This document shows positions 55,562 to 64,000 of a stretch of DNA of 64,000 bases, one piece after another. The notes beneath the pieces were generated by a model that worked only from the letters and a program-made list of their open reading frames with translations, did not search any database and was not told the DNA's origin. Each line of letters starts with the position of its first letter. Within the stretch, counting starts at the first letter, position 1. Source of the DNA: Parasphingorhabdus halotolerans (GTDB lineage Bacteria > Pseudomonadota > Alphaproteobacteria > Sphingomonadales > Sphingomonadaceae); NCBI RefSeq assembly GCF_012516475.1, contig NZ_CP051217.1, positions 2,294,001 through 2,358,000 of the forward strand. Direction: 5' to 3'. A program made the translations under genes and the position numbers.

Positions 55562-56827
55562 TCAAGCCGCATCCTCGGCATCAAGCCCGTAGGCTGTGTG
55601 CAGCACCCGCAGCGCCAGCTCTGTATAATCTTCCTCGATCAACACGCTCACTTTAATCTCTGATGTCGTAATCGCCTGAATATTGACGCCGCGATCCGCC
55701 AGCGCCTTGAACATGGTGGAGGCGATACCGGCGTGGCTTTTCATGCCCACACCGACAACGGAAATTTTCGCGACATTACTGTCAGAAATCAGGCGGTTAT
55801 AACCAATGCTCTCCTTGGCGGCTTCGAGCACCTGCATCGTCCGGTCGAGATCGCTGGTTGGCACGGTGAAGGTGACATCCGTCTCGCCTTTTTCGCGGCC
55901 AACATTCTGAATGATCATATCGACGTTGATCGCAGCATCGGCGAGCGGGCCGAAGATGTTCGCCACGGCGCCGGGTTTATCCGGCACACGGGTGAGCGTA
56001 ATTTTGGACTCGTTCTTGTCATGGGCGATGCCGGTTATCAGTTGGCGCTCCATATCACTTTTCTCCATTTCATCTTCGCTGATGATCATTGTGCCGGGCA
56101 GTTCATCTGCGCTGGGTGCGCCGTCGTCGGTGAACGACGAAAGTACCTGAATGCGCACGCCTTCCTTCATCGCAAGTCCGACCGAACGGGTTTGCAACAC
56201 TTTTGCGCCAACGCTGGCGAGCTCCAGCATTTCCTCAAAGGTTACGGTTTTCAGTTTTTTTGCTTTAGTCACGATGCGCGGGTCGGTGGTGTAGACACCA
56301 TCGACATCGGTATAAATATCGCAGCGATCCGCTTTCACCGCAGCGGCTATCGCAACTGCGCTGGTGTCTGATCCGCCGCGCCCCAATGTGGTAATCCGGC
56401 CCGCTTCGCTGATTCCCTGGAACCCCGGGATGATAGCGATTTCGCCCGATTGCATGGCAGCGACAAGCGCGCTGCCGTCGATGTCATCGATTCGGGCTTT
56501 GCTGTGGGCCTCAATGGTGCGGATGGGCATTTGCCAACCCAGCCAGCTGCGCGCTCTTGCACCCAGCGATTGCAAGGCGATTGACAGCAAGCCAGCCGTA
56601 ACCTGCTCGCCCGAGGCGACCACAACATCATATTCCGCCGGATCCGAAAGCGTACTCGCCTCGCGGCAGAAATTCACCAGCCGGTCGGTGTCGCCCGCCA
56701 TAGCGGACACAACTACCGCTACTTCATGCCCGGCGTCCGCCTGTTGCCTGACGATCTGCGCCACGCGGCGGATGCGCTCAATTCCGGCCATGGACGTGCC
56801 GCCAAATTTCATCACTATGCGTGCCAT
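55562..56827 (-). CDS. lysC: Aspartate kinase
   Basis: First enzyme of the aspartate family (lysine, threonine, methionine, diaminopimelate); it phosphorylates aspartate. The N-terminus MARIVMKFGGTSMAG is the kinase signature, GRGGSDTSAVAIA lies in the active site, and two ACT domains form the last 160 residues, where feedback inhibition by amino acids is expected. The ATG at 56827 gives 421 residues; an upstream ATG at 56875 adds unrelated sequence. It is divergent from ubiG. Confidence 0.96.
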   Translation of the reverse strand: MARIVMKFGGTSMAGIERIRRVAQIVRQQADAGHEVAVVVSAMAGDTDRLVNFCREASTLSDPAEYDVVVASGEQVTAGLLSIALQSLGARARSWLGWQMPIRTIEAHSKARIDDIDGSALVAAMQSGEIAIIPGFQGISEAGRITTLGRGGSDTSAVAIAAAVKADRCDIYTDVDGVYTTDPRIVTKAKKLKTVTFEEMLELASVGAKVLQTRSVGLAMKEGVRIQVLSSFTDDGAPSADELPGTMIISEDEMEKSDMERQLITGIAHDKNESKITLTRVPDKPGAVANIFGPLADAAINVDMIIQNVGREKGETDVTFTVPTSDLDRTMQVLEAAKESIGYNRLISDSNVAKISVVGVGMKSHAGIASTMFKALADRGVNIQAITTSEIKVSVLIEEDYTELALRVLHTAYGLDAEDAA

Positions 56828-56895
56828 GATGGGTAGTTTGAATCTTTCGCTAAAAAGTGCCTGAACTGGAACCAAAAGCCTGATAAAGAGAGGCT

Positions 56896-57645
56896 ATGAC
56901 AAAGGCAAGTACCGCCAGTTCTTCTGGCAAGACCACGATCAATCCAGATGAAGCTGCGCATTTTGGTGCGCTGGCCGCAGACTGGTGGGATCCCAAGGGA
57001 TCTTCTGCGATGCTCCACCGGCTTAATCCGGTGCGATTGGGCTATATCAGGCATGCGATTAACACGCATTTTGGCACTGATACCCAGGATCTGAAACCGC
57101 TGGCAGGCAAGCGTGCGCTCGATGTTGGTTGCGGCGCGGGGCTGGTGTGCGAGCCGCTGGCGCGGATGGGGGCGGAGGTCGCGGGGCTGGACGCTGCGCC
57201 GGAAAACATCGCGGCGGCAAAAGCCCATGCTGAGCCGCTGGGATTGGGGATTGATTATCGCAATGAGGCGATTGAGAAATTTGATCGGACGGGATTTGAT
57301 GTTGTAACCTCGCTCGAAGTGATCGAGCATGTTGATGATCCGGCTGGCTTTATGGCAGGACTAGCAACCGCATTGGCGGATGACGGCCTGATGATCCTCT
57401 CAACCCCCAATCGCACGACCATGTCGAAACTGATGTTGGTTGATCTGGCCGAGATGACCGGGCGGATACCCAAAGGCACACATCACCATGATCAATTTTT
57501 CACGCCGACAGAGCTTACAGCCATGCTGGGTGATTCGGGACTGGAAGTGATCGACACAACCGGCATCAGCTACAGTCCGGCAAGCGGCTTTTCGCTCTCG
57601 GATGATCTGAAGCTTAATTATCTGATGACGGTTGTTAAAGGATAA
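56896..57645 (+). CDS. ubiG: Ubiquinone biosynthesis O-methyltransferase
   Basis: SAM-dependent methyltransferase that performs both O-methylations of ubiquinone synthesis. It shows FGALAADWWDPKGSSAMLHR near the N-terminus, typical for UbiG, and the SAM motif ALDVGCGAGLVCEPLARMGA. The 249-residue length is normal. It is divergent from lysC with about 70 bases between them. Confidence 0.96.
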   Translation: MTKASTASSSGKTTINPDEAAHFGALAADWWDPKGSSAMLHRLNPVRLGYIRHAINTHFGTDTQDLKPLAGKRALDVGCGAGLVCEPLARMGAEVAGLDAAPENIAAAKAHAEPLGLGIDYRNEAIEKFDRTGFDVVTSLEVIEHVDDPAGFMAGLATALADDGLMILSTPNRTTMSKLMLVDLAEMTGRIPKGTHHHDQFFTPTELTAMLGDSGLEVIDTTGISYSPASGFSLSDDLKLNYLMTVVKG

Positions 57646-57650
57646 CCGGC

Positions 57651-58244
57651 GTGGGTTCAGCAAATCCCCTTATTGATGCCTATGTCGAGAAAGCACAGGA
57701 TTTTGCCAAGCCGATCCTCATCCATTTGCGCGCATTGATTCATGAGGCGCGGCCGGATATCGAGGAAGCAGTGAAATGGGGTATGCCATTTTTCACGCTG
57801 AACGGGAAAAACCTATGCAATATTGCCGCGTTTAAGGGGCATGCGGTTTTTGGTTTTTGGGAGGGGCTTAACGTCGAAATTCCAAAGTCCAAGGATGCGA
57901 TGGGGCATTTGGGACGGATCCGGTCGCTTGATGATTTACCATCAGACAAAGAAATGCTGGCGATGATCCGATCTGTTATCAAGCAAATGGAGCATCCGGA
58001 AAAGGCCAAAGCAAAGCCCATAAAGAGGCCGGTCAAAGTGCCGCCAATGCCCGATGATTTTGCGGCTGCGATTGCTGCCAAAAGCAAAGCGCAGGAAACA
58101 TATGATGGCTTTGCTCCAAGCCACAAGCGCGATTATCTGGAATGGGTAATTGATGCAAAACGCGATGAAACCCGGCAGAAGCGTATCAAGCAAGCGGTCG
58201 AATGGATGGCCGAGGGCAAGGATCGCAACTGGAAATATCGTTAG
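57651..58244 (+). CDS. DUF1801/YdeI-like protein
   Basis: Cytoplasmic protein of 197 residues. The N-terminal half is a DUF1801 (YdhG-like) domain with LRALIHEARPDIEEAVKWGM and FFTLNGKNLCNIAAFKGHAV. The C-terminal half carries the bacteriocin-protection YdeI pattern with SHKRDYLEWVIDAKRDETRQ and KRIKQAVEWMAEGK. The function is unknown. The start is a GTG five bases after ubiG. Confidence 0.85.
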   Translation: MGSANPLIDAYVEKAQDFAKPILIHLRALIHEARPDIEEAVKWGMPFFTLNGKNLCNIAAFKGHAVFGFWEGLNVEIPKSKDAMGHLGRIRSLDDLPSDKEMLAMIRSVIKQMEHPEKAKAKPIKRPVKVPPMPDDFAAAIAAKSKAQETYDGFAPSHKRDYLEWVIDAKRDETRQKRIKQAVEWMAEGKDRNWKYR

Positions 58245-58266
58245 GGCGAATTAGCCAGAGCAAAAG

Positions 58267-58728
58267 CTATTCAGGCAAATTATAGGTCACGGTATAGCTA
58301 TGCGCGCCATCGACATTGTCGATTTCCATCGTGCCTGTAATTCCGGCCAGCGCACCGGTTCCTGAATCCGGAACGATGATGATCGAAAGTTCTTGACCCT
58401 TGGGCGACATTGTACCGCGATGGGCAGCGATGAAGCTACCGTCTTTGCCGCCAAGTGATCCAGTGATTGTTTCCAGGGCCACATAGACGCGCGCACCGGT
58501 TTCTTCTGTGCCGCCCATCATCATCTGACCCGTGCTGGTGCCAGTCAGATCGCCGGTAAATGTTTTGCCAATCGACATCCGTGCGGGGTCTTCGCCTTCG
58601 CCGGAGACAGGTTTCATTTCAACTTCGAAATCGCCGCTCGCCGTTTGCATATATATGTCGTCCGCCAAGACCGGGGAGCCCGCAAGAAACATCGCTGCCA
58701 CCGGCAATAGATACCATCCCCGCACCAT
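58267..58728 (-). CDS. DUF3224 domain-containing exported protein
   Basis: Protein of 153 residues with a signal peptide (WYLLPVAAMFLAGSPVLA). The DUF3224 beta-barrel-like domain shows RMSIGKTFTGDLTGTSTGQM, ALETITGSLGGKDGSF and IIVPDSGTGALAGITGTMEI. The function is unknown. The ATG overlaps the stop of the GST gene upstream (TAATG), so the longer open frame reaching to 58830 inside that gene is rejected. Confidence 0.88.
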   Translation of the reverse strand: MVRGWYLLPVAAMFLAGSPVLADDIYMQTASGDFEVEMKPVSGEGEDPARMSIGKTFTGDLTGTSTGQMMMGGTEETGARVYVALETITGSLGGKDGSFIAAHRGTMSPKGQELSIIIVPDSGTGALAGITGTMEIDNVDGAHSYTVTYNLPE

Positions 58729-59399
58729 TAAAAATCCACCTTCTCGTAATGCTCGGGCGGGGCAATCACTTCCATGCGTTCCGACAGCAAAGGCCGGAAG
58801 GATGGCCGCGATTTGAACATTTGATACCATGCTTTGGTTTGCTCGTGCCCGGTCCAGTCGATCCCGCCGAGATAATCGGCGACGGAAATTTGCGCAGCGG
58901 CGGTAAGGTCAGCCAGGCTCATGGTTGCGCCAGCCAGCCAGCTACGGTGATCGATCAGATAATCGATGTAGTCGAGGTGAACATTGGCGCGGCGCATGGC
59001 CTCGCGCAGCACCTTGGCGTCTGGCGGAGCGCGATGGACGATGCGTTTATGCATACGTTCATAGAGCATGGGCGCGGTCACATCGCCGTAAAATTGTTCA
59101 TCAAACCAGGCCACGAGGCGGCGGATCTCGGCGCGATTGGTTGCAGTGCCGTTAATCATCGGCGCTTTTTCGACCGTCTCTTCAAGATATTCGCAGATCG
59201 CCACGCTATCGACGAGGACAATATCGCGCTGGCCATGTTTGAGCACCGGAGTGCGCGCGGCCGGGTTCATATCCAGAAATGCATCACGCTGCAGCCACGG
59301 CGATTCGCGCACCAGTTCATAGGCGACCGACTTTTCGCCCATAAGCAGGCGGACTTTGCGCGAAAACGGACATAGAGGGAACTGGAACAACTGCCACAT
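58728..59399 (-). CDS. Glutathione S-transferase family protein
   Basis: GST of 223 residues. The N-terminal thioredoxin-like domain begins WQLFQFPLCPFSRKVRLLMG with a CPFS active-site-like motif, then NPAARTPVLKHGQRDIVLVD and SVAICEYLEE. The C-terminal domain is helical. The substrate is unknown. The next gene starts inside its stop codon (TAATG), so the two are coupled. Confidence 0.92.
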   Translation of the reverse strand: MWQLFQFPLCPFSRKVRLLMGEKSVAYELVRESPWLQRDAFLDMNPAARTPVLKHGQRDIVLVDSVAICEYLEETVEKAPMINGTATNRAEIRRLVAWFDEQFYGDVTAPMLYERMHKRIVHRAPPDAKVLREAMRRANVHLDYIDYLIDHRSWLAGATMSLADLTAAAQISVADYLGGIDWTGHEQTKAWYQMFKSRPSFRPLLSERMEVIAPPEHYEKVDF

Positions 59400-59487
59400 A
59401 GCTATGCTGTTAATCGGGATTCGGTTTTGTGGGAAGGGGCTTGATGCAAGGCCGGTCTAAATAAGTCGCAGGACGTCAAATTACCGA

Positions 59488-59928
59488 TCAATCGATATCG
59501 TCCATCCGCCGCTTTATCTTCTCAGTGATGGCTTTGAGCTGCGGCAGCAAGGCTCCGAATTCGGAAGCCGTGATACCCATCATCGCAGTACCCTTGCGGA
59601 CACCATCGGTCATATTCCGGTCAAAATCCGGATCATCGCGGCGCGCGAGGTCGCCAACTGTGGCATCGGGATCAATATCGGACGCACCGGCACCGCCGGG
59701 TATGGCCTTTTCAACTGCGGTAACGAACGGCCCGATGGGGACATCCATCATCGCTGCCATAAATCCGCCGAACATATCAGCGAGACCGTCCTGAAACACA
59801 GGATCATTCAGTTGCTCGATCATTTCGGATTCGGAAGAGTTATCCGGGTCATCTCCGGAATTTGCCAAAGCGGGATTTGCCACCGTCAATGCAACGGCGA
59901 CAACTGGTATAGAAATGAAGCGGCGCAT
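59488..59928 (-). CDS. Exported protein of unknown function, 146 aa
   Basis: Signal peptide (ISIPVVAVALTVANPALA), then an acidic mature part (SGDDPDNSSESEMIEQLNDP) and a region with FQDGLADMFGGFMAAMMDVP that looks like an amphipathic helix. I do not recognise the family. AGGAGG lies shortly before the ATG, a strong ribosome binding site. Confidence 0.75.
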   Translation of the reverse strand: MRRFISIPVVAVALTVANPALANSGDDPDNSSESEMIEQLNDPVFQDGLADMFGGFMAAMMDVPIGPFVTAVEKAIPGGAGASDIDPDATVGDLARRDDPDFDRNMTDGVRKGTAMMGITASEFGALLPQLKAITEKIKRRMDDID

Positions 59929-60056
59929 AATGGTCCTCCTGAAACAAGGTCGCGTATTACCGGCGACAACTGTCGTCTAGCAGAGCTGTCCTTAGCCAAA
60001 GCTGAACTGAACAGCCGGGCTAGCGAAAGACTCGTAAACACCTGTAACGACAGCGA

Positions 60057-60392
60057 TTATCCCGGTTTGTACACAGCCAGCCGGTTGCCTGATGGATCCA
60101 GACACTCAAAGCGCCGCCCGCCGGGATACGCAAATATTTCCGCAACAATTTGCGCGCCGGTCCCCTTGACCTGCACATAGGCCGCCTCCAGATCATCTGC
60201 CTCAAAAACAGGCATTGGCGCGGCGGGTTCATCTCCGGCGGCAATACCAATCTGTACCGGGCCACCTTCCACAGCAGCATATTCCGGCCCGTAATCGGTG
60301 AATGCAAATCCAAAGGCCTTTTCGTAGAAGGCTTTGCTGGCGGGCAAGTCCGCTGCTTTCATTTCAAGATAATTGGGGGTGATTTTGGTCAT
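60057..60392 (-). CDS. VOC family protein (glyoxalase/bleomycin-resistance fold)
   Basis: Protein of 111 residues made of paired beta-alpha-beta units. It shows PNYLEMKAADLPASKAFYEK and AFGFAFTDYGPEY in the first half, and ECLDPSGNRLAVYKPG at the end, where the metal or substrate site usually lies. The substrate is unknown. The ATG at 60392 has AGGAG eight bases upstream. It overlaps the stop of a 39-residue Tat/lipobox ORF (ATGA). Confidence 0.9.
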   Translation of the reverse strand: MTKITPNYLEMKAADLPASKAFYEKAFGFAFTDYGPEYAAVEGGPVQIGIAAGDEPAAPMPVFEADDLEAAYVQVKGTGAQIVAEIFAYPGGRRFECLDPSGNRLAVYKPG

Positions 60393-60508
60393 GACTTTGG
60401 CTCCTGCCGATTGCTCGCTGATGTGGGGGCGGTTGCAGGCACACAAGATGTCAGGCCGCCAAGCCCGAACAATCCAATACCTGAAACCAAATCTCGCCGA
60501 GTCGTCAT
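60389..60508 (-). CDS. Short ORF with Tat-like signal and lipobox, 39 aa
   Basis: The ORF begins MTTRRDLVSGIGLFGLGGLT and continues SCVPATAPTSASN, so it has a twin-arginine-type RR, a hydrophobic stretch and a lipobox-like LTSC. It ends RQEPKS with a TGA that overlaps the VOC start (ATGA). It may be a real small lipoprotein, or the lost signal peptide of an exported VOC protein whose frame is broken here; AGGAG ahead of the VOC ATG favours two separate genes. Confidence 0.45.
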   Translation of the reverse strand: MTTRRDLVSGIGLFGLGGLTSCVPATAPTSASNRQEPKS

Positions 60509-60570
60509 AAGTCAAAGCTAAGCGCCTAGATTATCAGTGCAAGAACAATGTTCCTTGGCGCTGCCGAAAT

Positions 60571-61428
60571 TCAGTTTGCGCGTTGCTTGCGCCGCCGCCA
60601 TGCCAACGTGCCTGCACCCATGCCGAACAGCAATAGCGCGGGAGGCGCTGGAACCTCGGTTGGGTCTGCGCCAAACAACGGCAAATTCCAACCGCCTGTC
60701 ACTTCAAATCCGTCCGCCAACCCGCGCCATATTCGGCCATCGCGCGAGTCCGTTACAGCAATGCGATCAAGGATCAGAGACGTCGCGGTTCCGGAGAAGC
60801 TGGTATAGGAATGCGTACAATCAAATTGAGATGGCGCCGGGAAACAATTTTCACCGCCGGTTATTGTTCCGGTGGCTTCATCAAAGATAAATTGAGGGCC
60901 GACAAGTAAAGTTCGGCCCCAGCCGTTTTCGTCCAATGCTAGCTTGTAGCTGTTAGCCGCCGGATTAAATACGATATCGATACCTTTGATACGATTGCCG
61001 TCACCCGGGCTATTCAGGTAGCCTGGCGTTATACTTCCGGTAATATCAAGGCCTGAAGTTTTGCCGGTTGGCAGTGTACCAGACAGATTATCTGTGCCTG
61101 TAAACCTGTAGTTTCCATCAGCATCCGTCAGGATACTGCCCGTGCGATCCTTGATGAAATCGATAAACGCTGCTGTCGGAACTTCCACCTGAACCGAATA
61201 TTTGAATGGATCGCCGATCTTGTAGGGATAATCGGGAGCGGGGCCAGTGTATGTTTGGGCCGGAAAGCCGTCATAGTCGCGCAATTCTATCTGCTCTGCC
61301 GCCGGATTTGTTATTATTCCGGAATAGGTAAGTTCAAGCCGCTGAAACTGGGGATCAATCAACGCTGCCGAGGCCGCTGAGGTGAACGTGAGTAGCCCAA
61401 GCGCTGCTGATGCTGCGATTTTTAACAT
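60571..61428 (-). CDS. PEP-CTERM-type sorted exported protein
   Basis: Protein of 285 residues with a signal peptide (LKIAASAALGLLTFTSAASA) and a C-terminal sorting signal: VPAPPALLLFGMGAGTLAWR followed by a basic tail. This is the layout of PEP-CTERM proteins, which an exosortase processes at the membrane. The middle part is beta-rich with a Cys pair (ENCFPAPSQFDC) and has no recognised domain. The ATG at 61428 has GGGAG upstream. No exosortase gene is in the window. Confidence 0.8.
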   Translation of the reverse strand: MLKIAASAALGLLTFTSAASAALIDPQFQRLELTYSGIITNPAAEQIELRDYDGFPAQTYTGPAPDYPYKIGDPFKYSVQVEVPTAAFIDFIKDRTGSILTDADGNYRFTGTDNLSGTLPTGKTSGLDITGSITPGYLNSPGDGNRIKGIDIVFNPAANSYKLALDENGWGRTLLVGPQFIFDEATGTITGGENCFPAPSQFDCTHSYTSFSGTATSLILDRIAVTDSRDGRIWRGLADGFEVTGGWNLPLFGADPTEVPAPPALLLFGMGAGTLAWRRRKQRAN

Positions 61429-61575
61429 AAAGGTCTCCCGTTCAAGGAAACCAAGCAATTTCAATGCCATATATGGGAAACAAAGGGTTAACGCGATGGA
61501 TAATGGTTAACGCAATTTGCTTTACTAAATAACTGTAATGCAGACCGTCGGTTTTTAATTACTGTCACTTCAAAA

Positions 61576-64000
61576 TCACTCTGCCGCCTCAATCGCCTCT
61601 GTGTCCGATAGTGGATGTTCCAACCGGCTGACCATTTCTTTCGGGCAGACTTGCCAGAAGCGTTCCCGCCAGCGGTCCCAGTCGCGCAGGATAGTTTCGG
61701 ACCACTTGCTGTCTGTGGTTTTGTGATGTGCTTCAACCAGCGCTTTGAGATGCTCTTCCCAATAATCGCTTTCCAGCCGCTGCCAGATGATGCTCTCCGG
61801 ATTGGCCAGCTTCTCAAAATTACGATCAACATCCAGGATGAAAGCCATGCCGCCGGTCATGCCTGCGCCAAAATTATTGCCGACTGCGCCCAGGACCACG
61901 ACATTGCCGCCGGTCATATATTCGCAGCCATTGGCGCCGCAACCTTCGACCACCACATTCGCGCCGCTGTTGCGAACCGCAAAACGCTCGCCCGCTTGTC
62001 CCGATGCAAAGAGCTGCCCGGCAGTTGCGCCATAGAGCACGGTGTTGCCAACTATGGTGTTCGCTTTGCTATCGAGTGGTGAACTCACCATCGGGCGGAC
62101 GATAATCTTTCCACCGCACAGGCCTTTGCCGACATAATCATTGGCATCACCGAAAACTTCCAGCGTGAGTCCCTGACAAAGGAATGCGCCCAGCGACTGG
62201 CCGGCACTGCCGCGAAGACGGACATGGACGTGGTCTTCGGGCAGATCCATCATGCCATATTTTGCGGTCACCTCCGCCGAGAAACGCGTGCCAACCGCGC
62301 GGTGGGTGTTGCGCACCGTATAGGTCAGTTGCATCTTCTCGCGCCGCTCGAAAACCGGCTTGGCGTCTTCAATCATTTGCGCGTCCAGACTATCCGGTAC
62401 TTCATTGCGGTGCGTCGGCAGATTGAAACTGCGCATCGCATCCGGTGCATCGACCTTGGCAAGGATCGGGTTGAGGTCAAGATCATCAAGATGCTCCGCA
62501 CCTCGACTGACTTGCCGCAACAATTCGGTACGGCCAATAATTTCATCGAGCGACCGGAAGCCAAGGCGCGCCAAAATTTCACGCACTTCCTCGGCCATAT
62601 AGGTCATCAGATTGATAACCTTCTCCGGTGTGCCAGTGAACTTTTCACGCAATTTTTCATCCTGCACACAGACCCCGACAGGGCAGGTATTGCTGTGGCA
62701 CTGGCGCACCATGATGCAGCCCATGGCGACGAGGCTTAGCGTGCCGAGGCCAAATTCCTCCGCGCCTAGAATCGCGGCAATCACGATGTCGCGTCCGGTT
62801 TTCAGCCCGCCATCCGTGCGCAGTTTGACGCGGTGACGCAGGCCGTTGAGCGTGAGCACCTGATTGGCTTCACTCAATCCCATTTCCCACGGGGTGCCAG
62901 CGAATTTGATCGACGTCTGCGGCGATGCTCCGGTGCCGCCAGTATTGCCGGAGATCAGAATGACATCGGCATGGGCCTTGGCCACGCCAGCTGCGATTGT
63001 GCCGATGCCCGCAGACGACACCAGCTTTACGCAAACGCGCGCGCGCGGGTTGATCTGCTTGAGATCATAAATCAACTGCGCGAGATCTTCGATTGAATAT
63101 ATATCATGATGCGGCGGTGGCGAAATGAGCGTCACGCCGGGTGTCGAGTGACGCAGTTTTGCGATAAATTCCGTCACCTTGAAACCGGGCAGTTGTCCAC
63201 CCTCACCGGGTTTTGCCCCCTGCGCGACCTTGATTTCTAATTCTTCACAAGCCCCCAGATATTCCGCCGTGACACCAAAACGACCGGAGGCAACCTGCTT
63301 GATCGGGCTGGAGGCATTGTCTCCATTGGGGAAGGGCGTGTAGCGACGTTTTTCTTCGCCGCCTTCACCGGACACGGATTTCGCGCCAATCCGGTTCATC
63401 GCGATGGCGAGGGTTTCATGCGCTTCGGGACTAAGCGCGCCGAGCGACATGCCCGGTGTATTGAAGCGTTTGCGCACTTCGGTAATCGCTTCGACTTCAT
63501 CGATAGGGATGGGTTCGGGCGCGAAGTTAAATTCCATCAGGTCGCGCAGATAAATCGGTTCCAGTTCGCGAACGCCTTGGGAGAATTGCAGGTAGGACGA
63601 ATAGCTGTCCTGCGCGACGGCGGTTTGCAGCAAGTGCATCAAATGGGCCGAATAAGCGTGCGCCTCGCCGCCATCGCGTTGCTTGTAAAAACCGCCAACG
63701 GGCAAGCGCACGATGGCCGGTTCAAAAGCCGCCTGATGTTTTTCCTGCGCATTAAGGAAAAGCGAAGCATAACCTTCGCCGGAGATTTTGGTCGGCATGC
63801 CCGGGAAGAGATCATTGCATAGTGCGCGCGAGAGGCCGACGGCCTCAAAATTATAGCCGCCGCGATAGCTTGAAATAACCGCGATGCCCATTTTCGACAT
63901 GATCTTGAGCAAGCCCCCATCGATGGCTTTTTTATGACGAGCGATGCATTCATCCAGCGTAAGATCGCCGAACAACCCGCGCTTGTGGCGATCATATATG
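61576..64000 (-). CDS. gltB: Glutamate synthase large subunit, 3' part
   Basis: C-terminal half of the NADPH-GOGAT alpha subunit, which makes glutamate from glutamine and 2-oxoglutarate. The frame is open through the window edge (IYDRHKRGLFGDL at the right end), so the glutaminase domain lies outside. Seen here are the FMN-binding synthase domain (SGNTGGTGASPQTSIKFAG), the 3Fe-4S cluster Cys residues in CHSNTCPVGVCVQ, and the C-terminal GXGXG beta helix (GAVGNNFGAGMTGG). gltD is not in view. Confidence 0.96.
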   Translation of the reverse strand, partial: IYDRHKRGLFGDLTLDECIARHKKAIDGGLLKIMSKMGIAVISSYRGGYNFEAVGLSRALCNDLFPGMPTKISGEGYASLFLNAQEKHQAAFEPAIVRLPVGGFYKQRDGGEAHAYSAHLMHLLQTAVAQDSYSSYLQFSQGVRELEPIYLRDLMEFNFAPEPIPIDEVEAITEVRKRFNTPGMSLGALSPEAHETLAIAMNRIGAKSVSGEGGEEKRRYTPFPNGDNASSPIKQVASGRFGVTAEYLGACEELEIKVAQGAKPGEGGQLPGFKVTEFIAKLRHSTPGVTLISPPPHHDIYSIEDLAQLIYDLKQINPRARVCVKLVSSAGIGTIAAGVAKAHADVILISGNTGGTGASPQTSIKFAGTPWEMGLSEANQVLTLNGLRHRVKLRTDGGLKTGRDIVIAAILGAEEFGLGTLSLVAMGCIMVRQCHSNTCPVGVCVQDEKLREKFTGTPEKVINLMTYMAEEVREILARLGFRSLDEIIGRTELLRQVSRGAEHLDDLDLNPILAKVDAPDAMRSFNLPTHRNEVPDSLDAQMIEDAKPVFERREKMQLTYTVRNTHRAVGTRFSAEVTAKYGMMDLPEDHVHVRLRGSAGQSLGAFLCQGLTLEVFGDANDYVGKGLCGGKIIVRPMVSSPLDSKANTIVGNTVLYGATAGQLFASGQAGERFAVRNSGANVVVEGCGANGCEYMTGGNVVVLGAVGNNFGAGMTGGMAFILDVDRNFEKLANPESIIWQRLESDYWEEHLKALVEAHHKTTDSKWSETILRDWDRWRERFWQVCPKEMVSRLEHPLSDTEAIEAAE

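Noticed and set aside
1..64000. tRNA, rRNA, CRISPR array, insertion sequence or prophage
   Set aside because: Reading the intergenic regions gave no tRNA-like fold or T-loop consensus, no spaced direct repeats, no transposase or integrase, and no phage structural gene.

Overview
The window looks like chromosomal DNA of an alphaproteobacterium of the order Sphingomonadales. Evidence: the gene order prfA-prmC-DUF4167, secB facing Tim44-mltA-smr, rpmH-rnpA-yidD-yidC-engB, rsfS-rlmH-envC-ctpA-dsbB-coq7 and lysC facing ubiG; moderate GC content with AT-richer patches; and small intergenic inverted repeats of the kind scattered through sphingomonad genomes. A Sphingorhabdus/Parasphingorhabdus-like member is possible, but that is inference. 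No rRNA, tRNA, CRISPR array, prophage or insertion sequence was found.

Layout. 0-5 kb (minus): a small unknown gene behind sucC, two small lipoproteins, ppa and an M61 peptidase. 5-11.4 kb (mostly plus): hisS, prfA, prmC, DUF4167, ygfZ (minus), pyrC. 11.4-14.7 kb: rarD, a tiny membrane protein with a textbook promoter that seems to give a leaderless mRNA, a GNAT enzyme, DUF1330 and a lipoprotein closed by a terminator. 14.7-22.6 kb: a minus-strand SnoaL/ABM/P450/SDR operon, murA, a class II aldolase, an AbgT transporter and a second SDR. 22.6-25.3 kb is the accessory island: an AT-rich, unrecognised HExxH protein with a coupled 73-residue partner, then a higBA module whose toxin gene is frameshifted. 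25.3-38.4 kb: membrane alpha/beta hydrolase, trpS, murJ, secB, Tim44, mltA, smr, dapE, GST, engB, yidC, yidD, rnpA and rpmH. 38.4-43 kb: PGPGW membrane protein, ClpP-like exported protein, comM, bactofilin, M23 peptidase. 43-50.4 kb (plus): proA, nadD, rsfS, rlmH, envC-like, ctpA, dsbB, coq7 and an exported protein. 50.4-56.8 kb (minus): DUF885, two PH-domain (DUF304) proteins, nitronate monooxygenase, lysC. 56.9-64 kb: ubiG, YdeI-like, DUF3224, GST, exported protein, VOC protein, a PEP-CTERM-type protein and the 3' part of gltB, which runs off the right edge.

Most genes are housekeeping: translation, protein export and membrane insertion, peptidoglycan synthesis and remodelling, and amino acid, pyrimidine and quinone synthesis. 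The most striking result is four independent single-base reading-frame breaks (higB, rnpA, the PGPGW protein, the M23 peptidase). Each is repaired by one base into a full-length family member. Three are missing bases in or next to G/C runs and one hits an essential gene, so sequencing or assembly error is the first explanation for those three. The best candidate for undescribed biology is the HExxH/small-protein pair at 22.6-24.3 kb. rpmH (44 residues) and a 39-residue Tat/lipobox ORF ahead of the VOC gene were found by eye.
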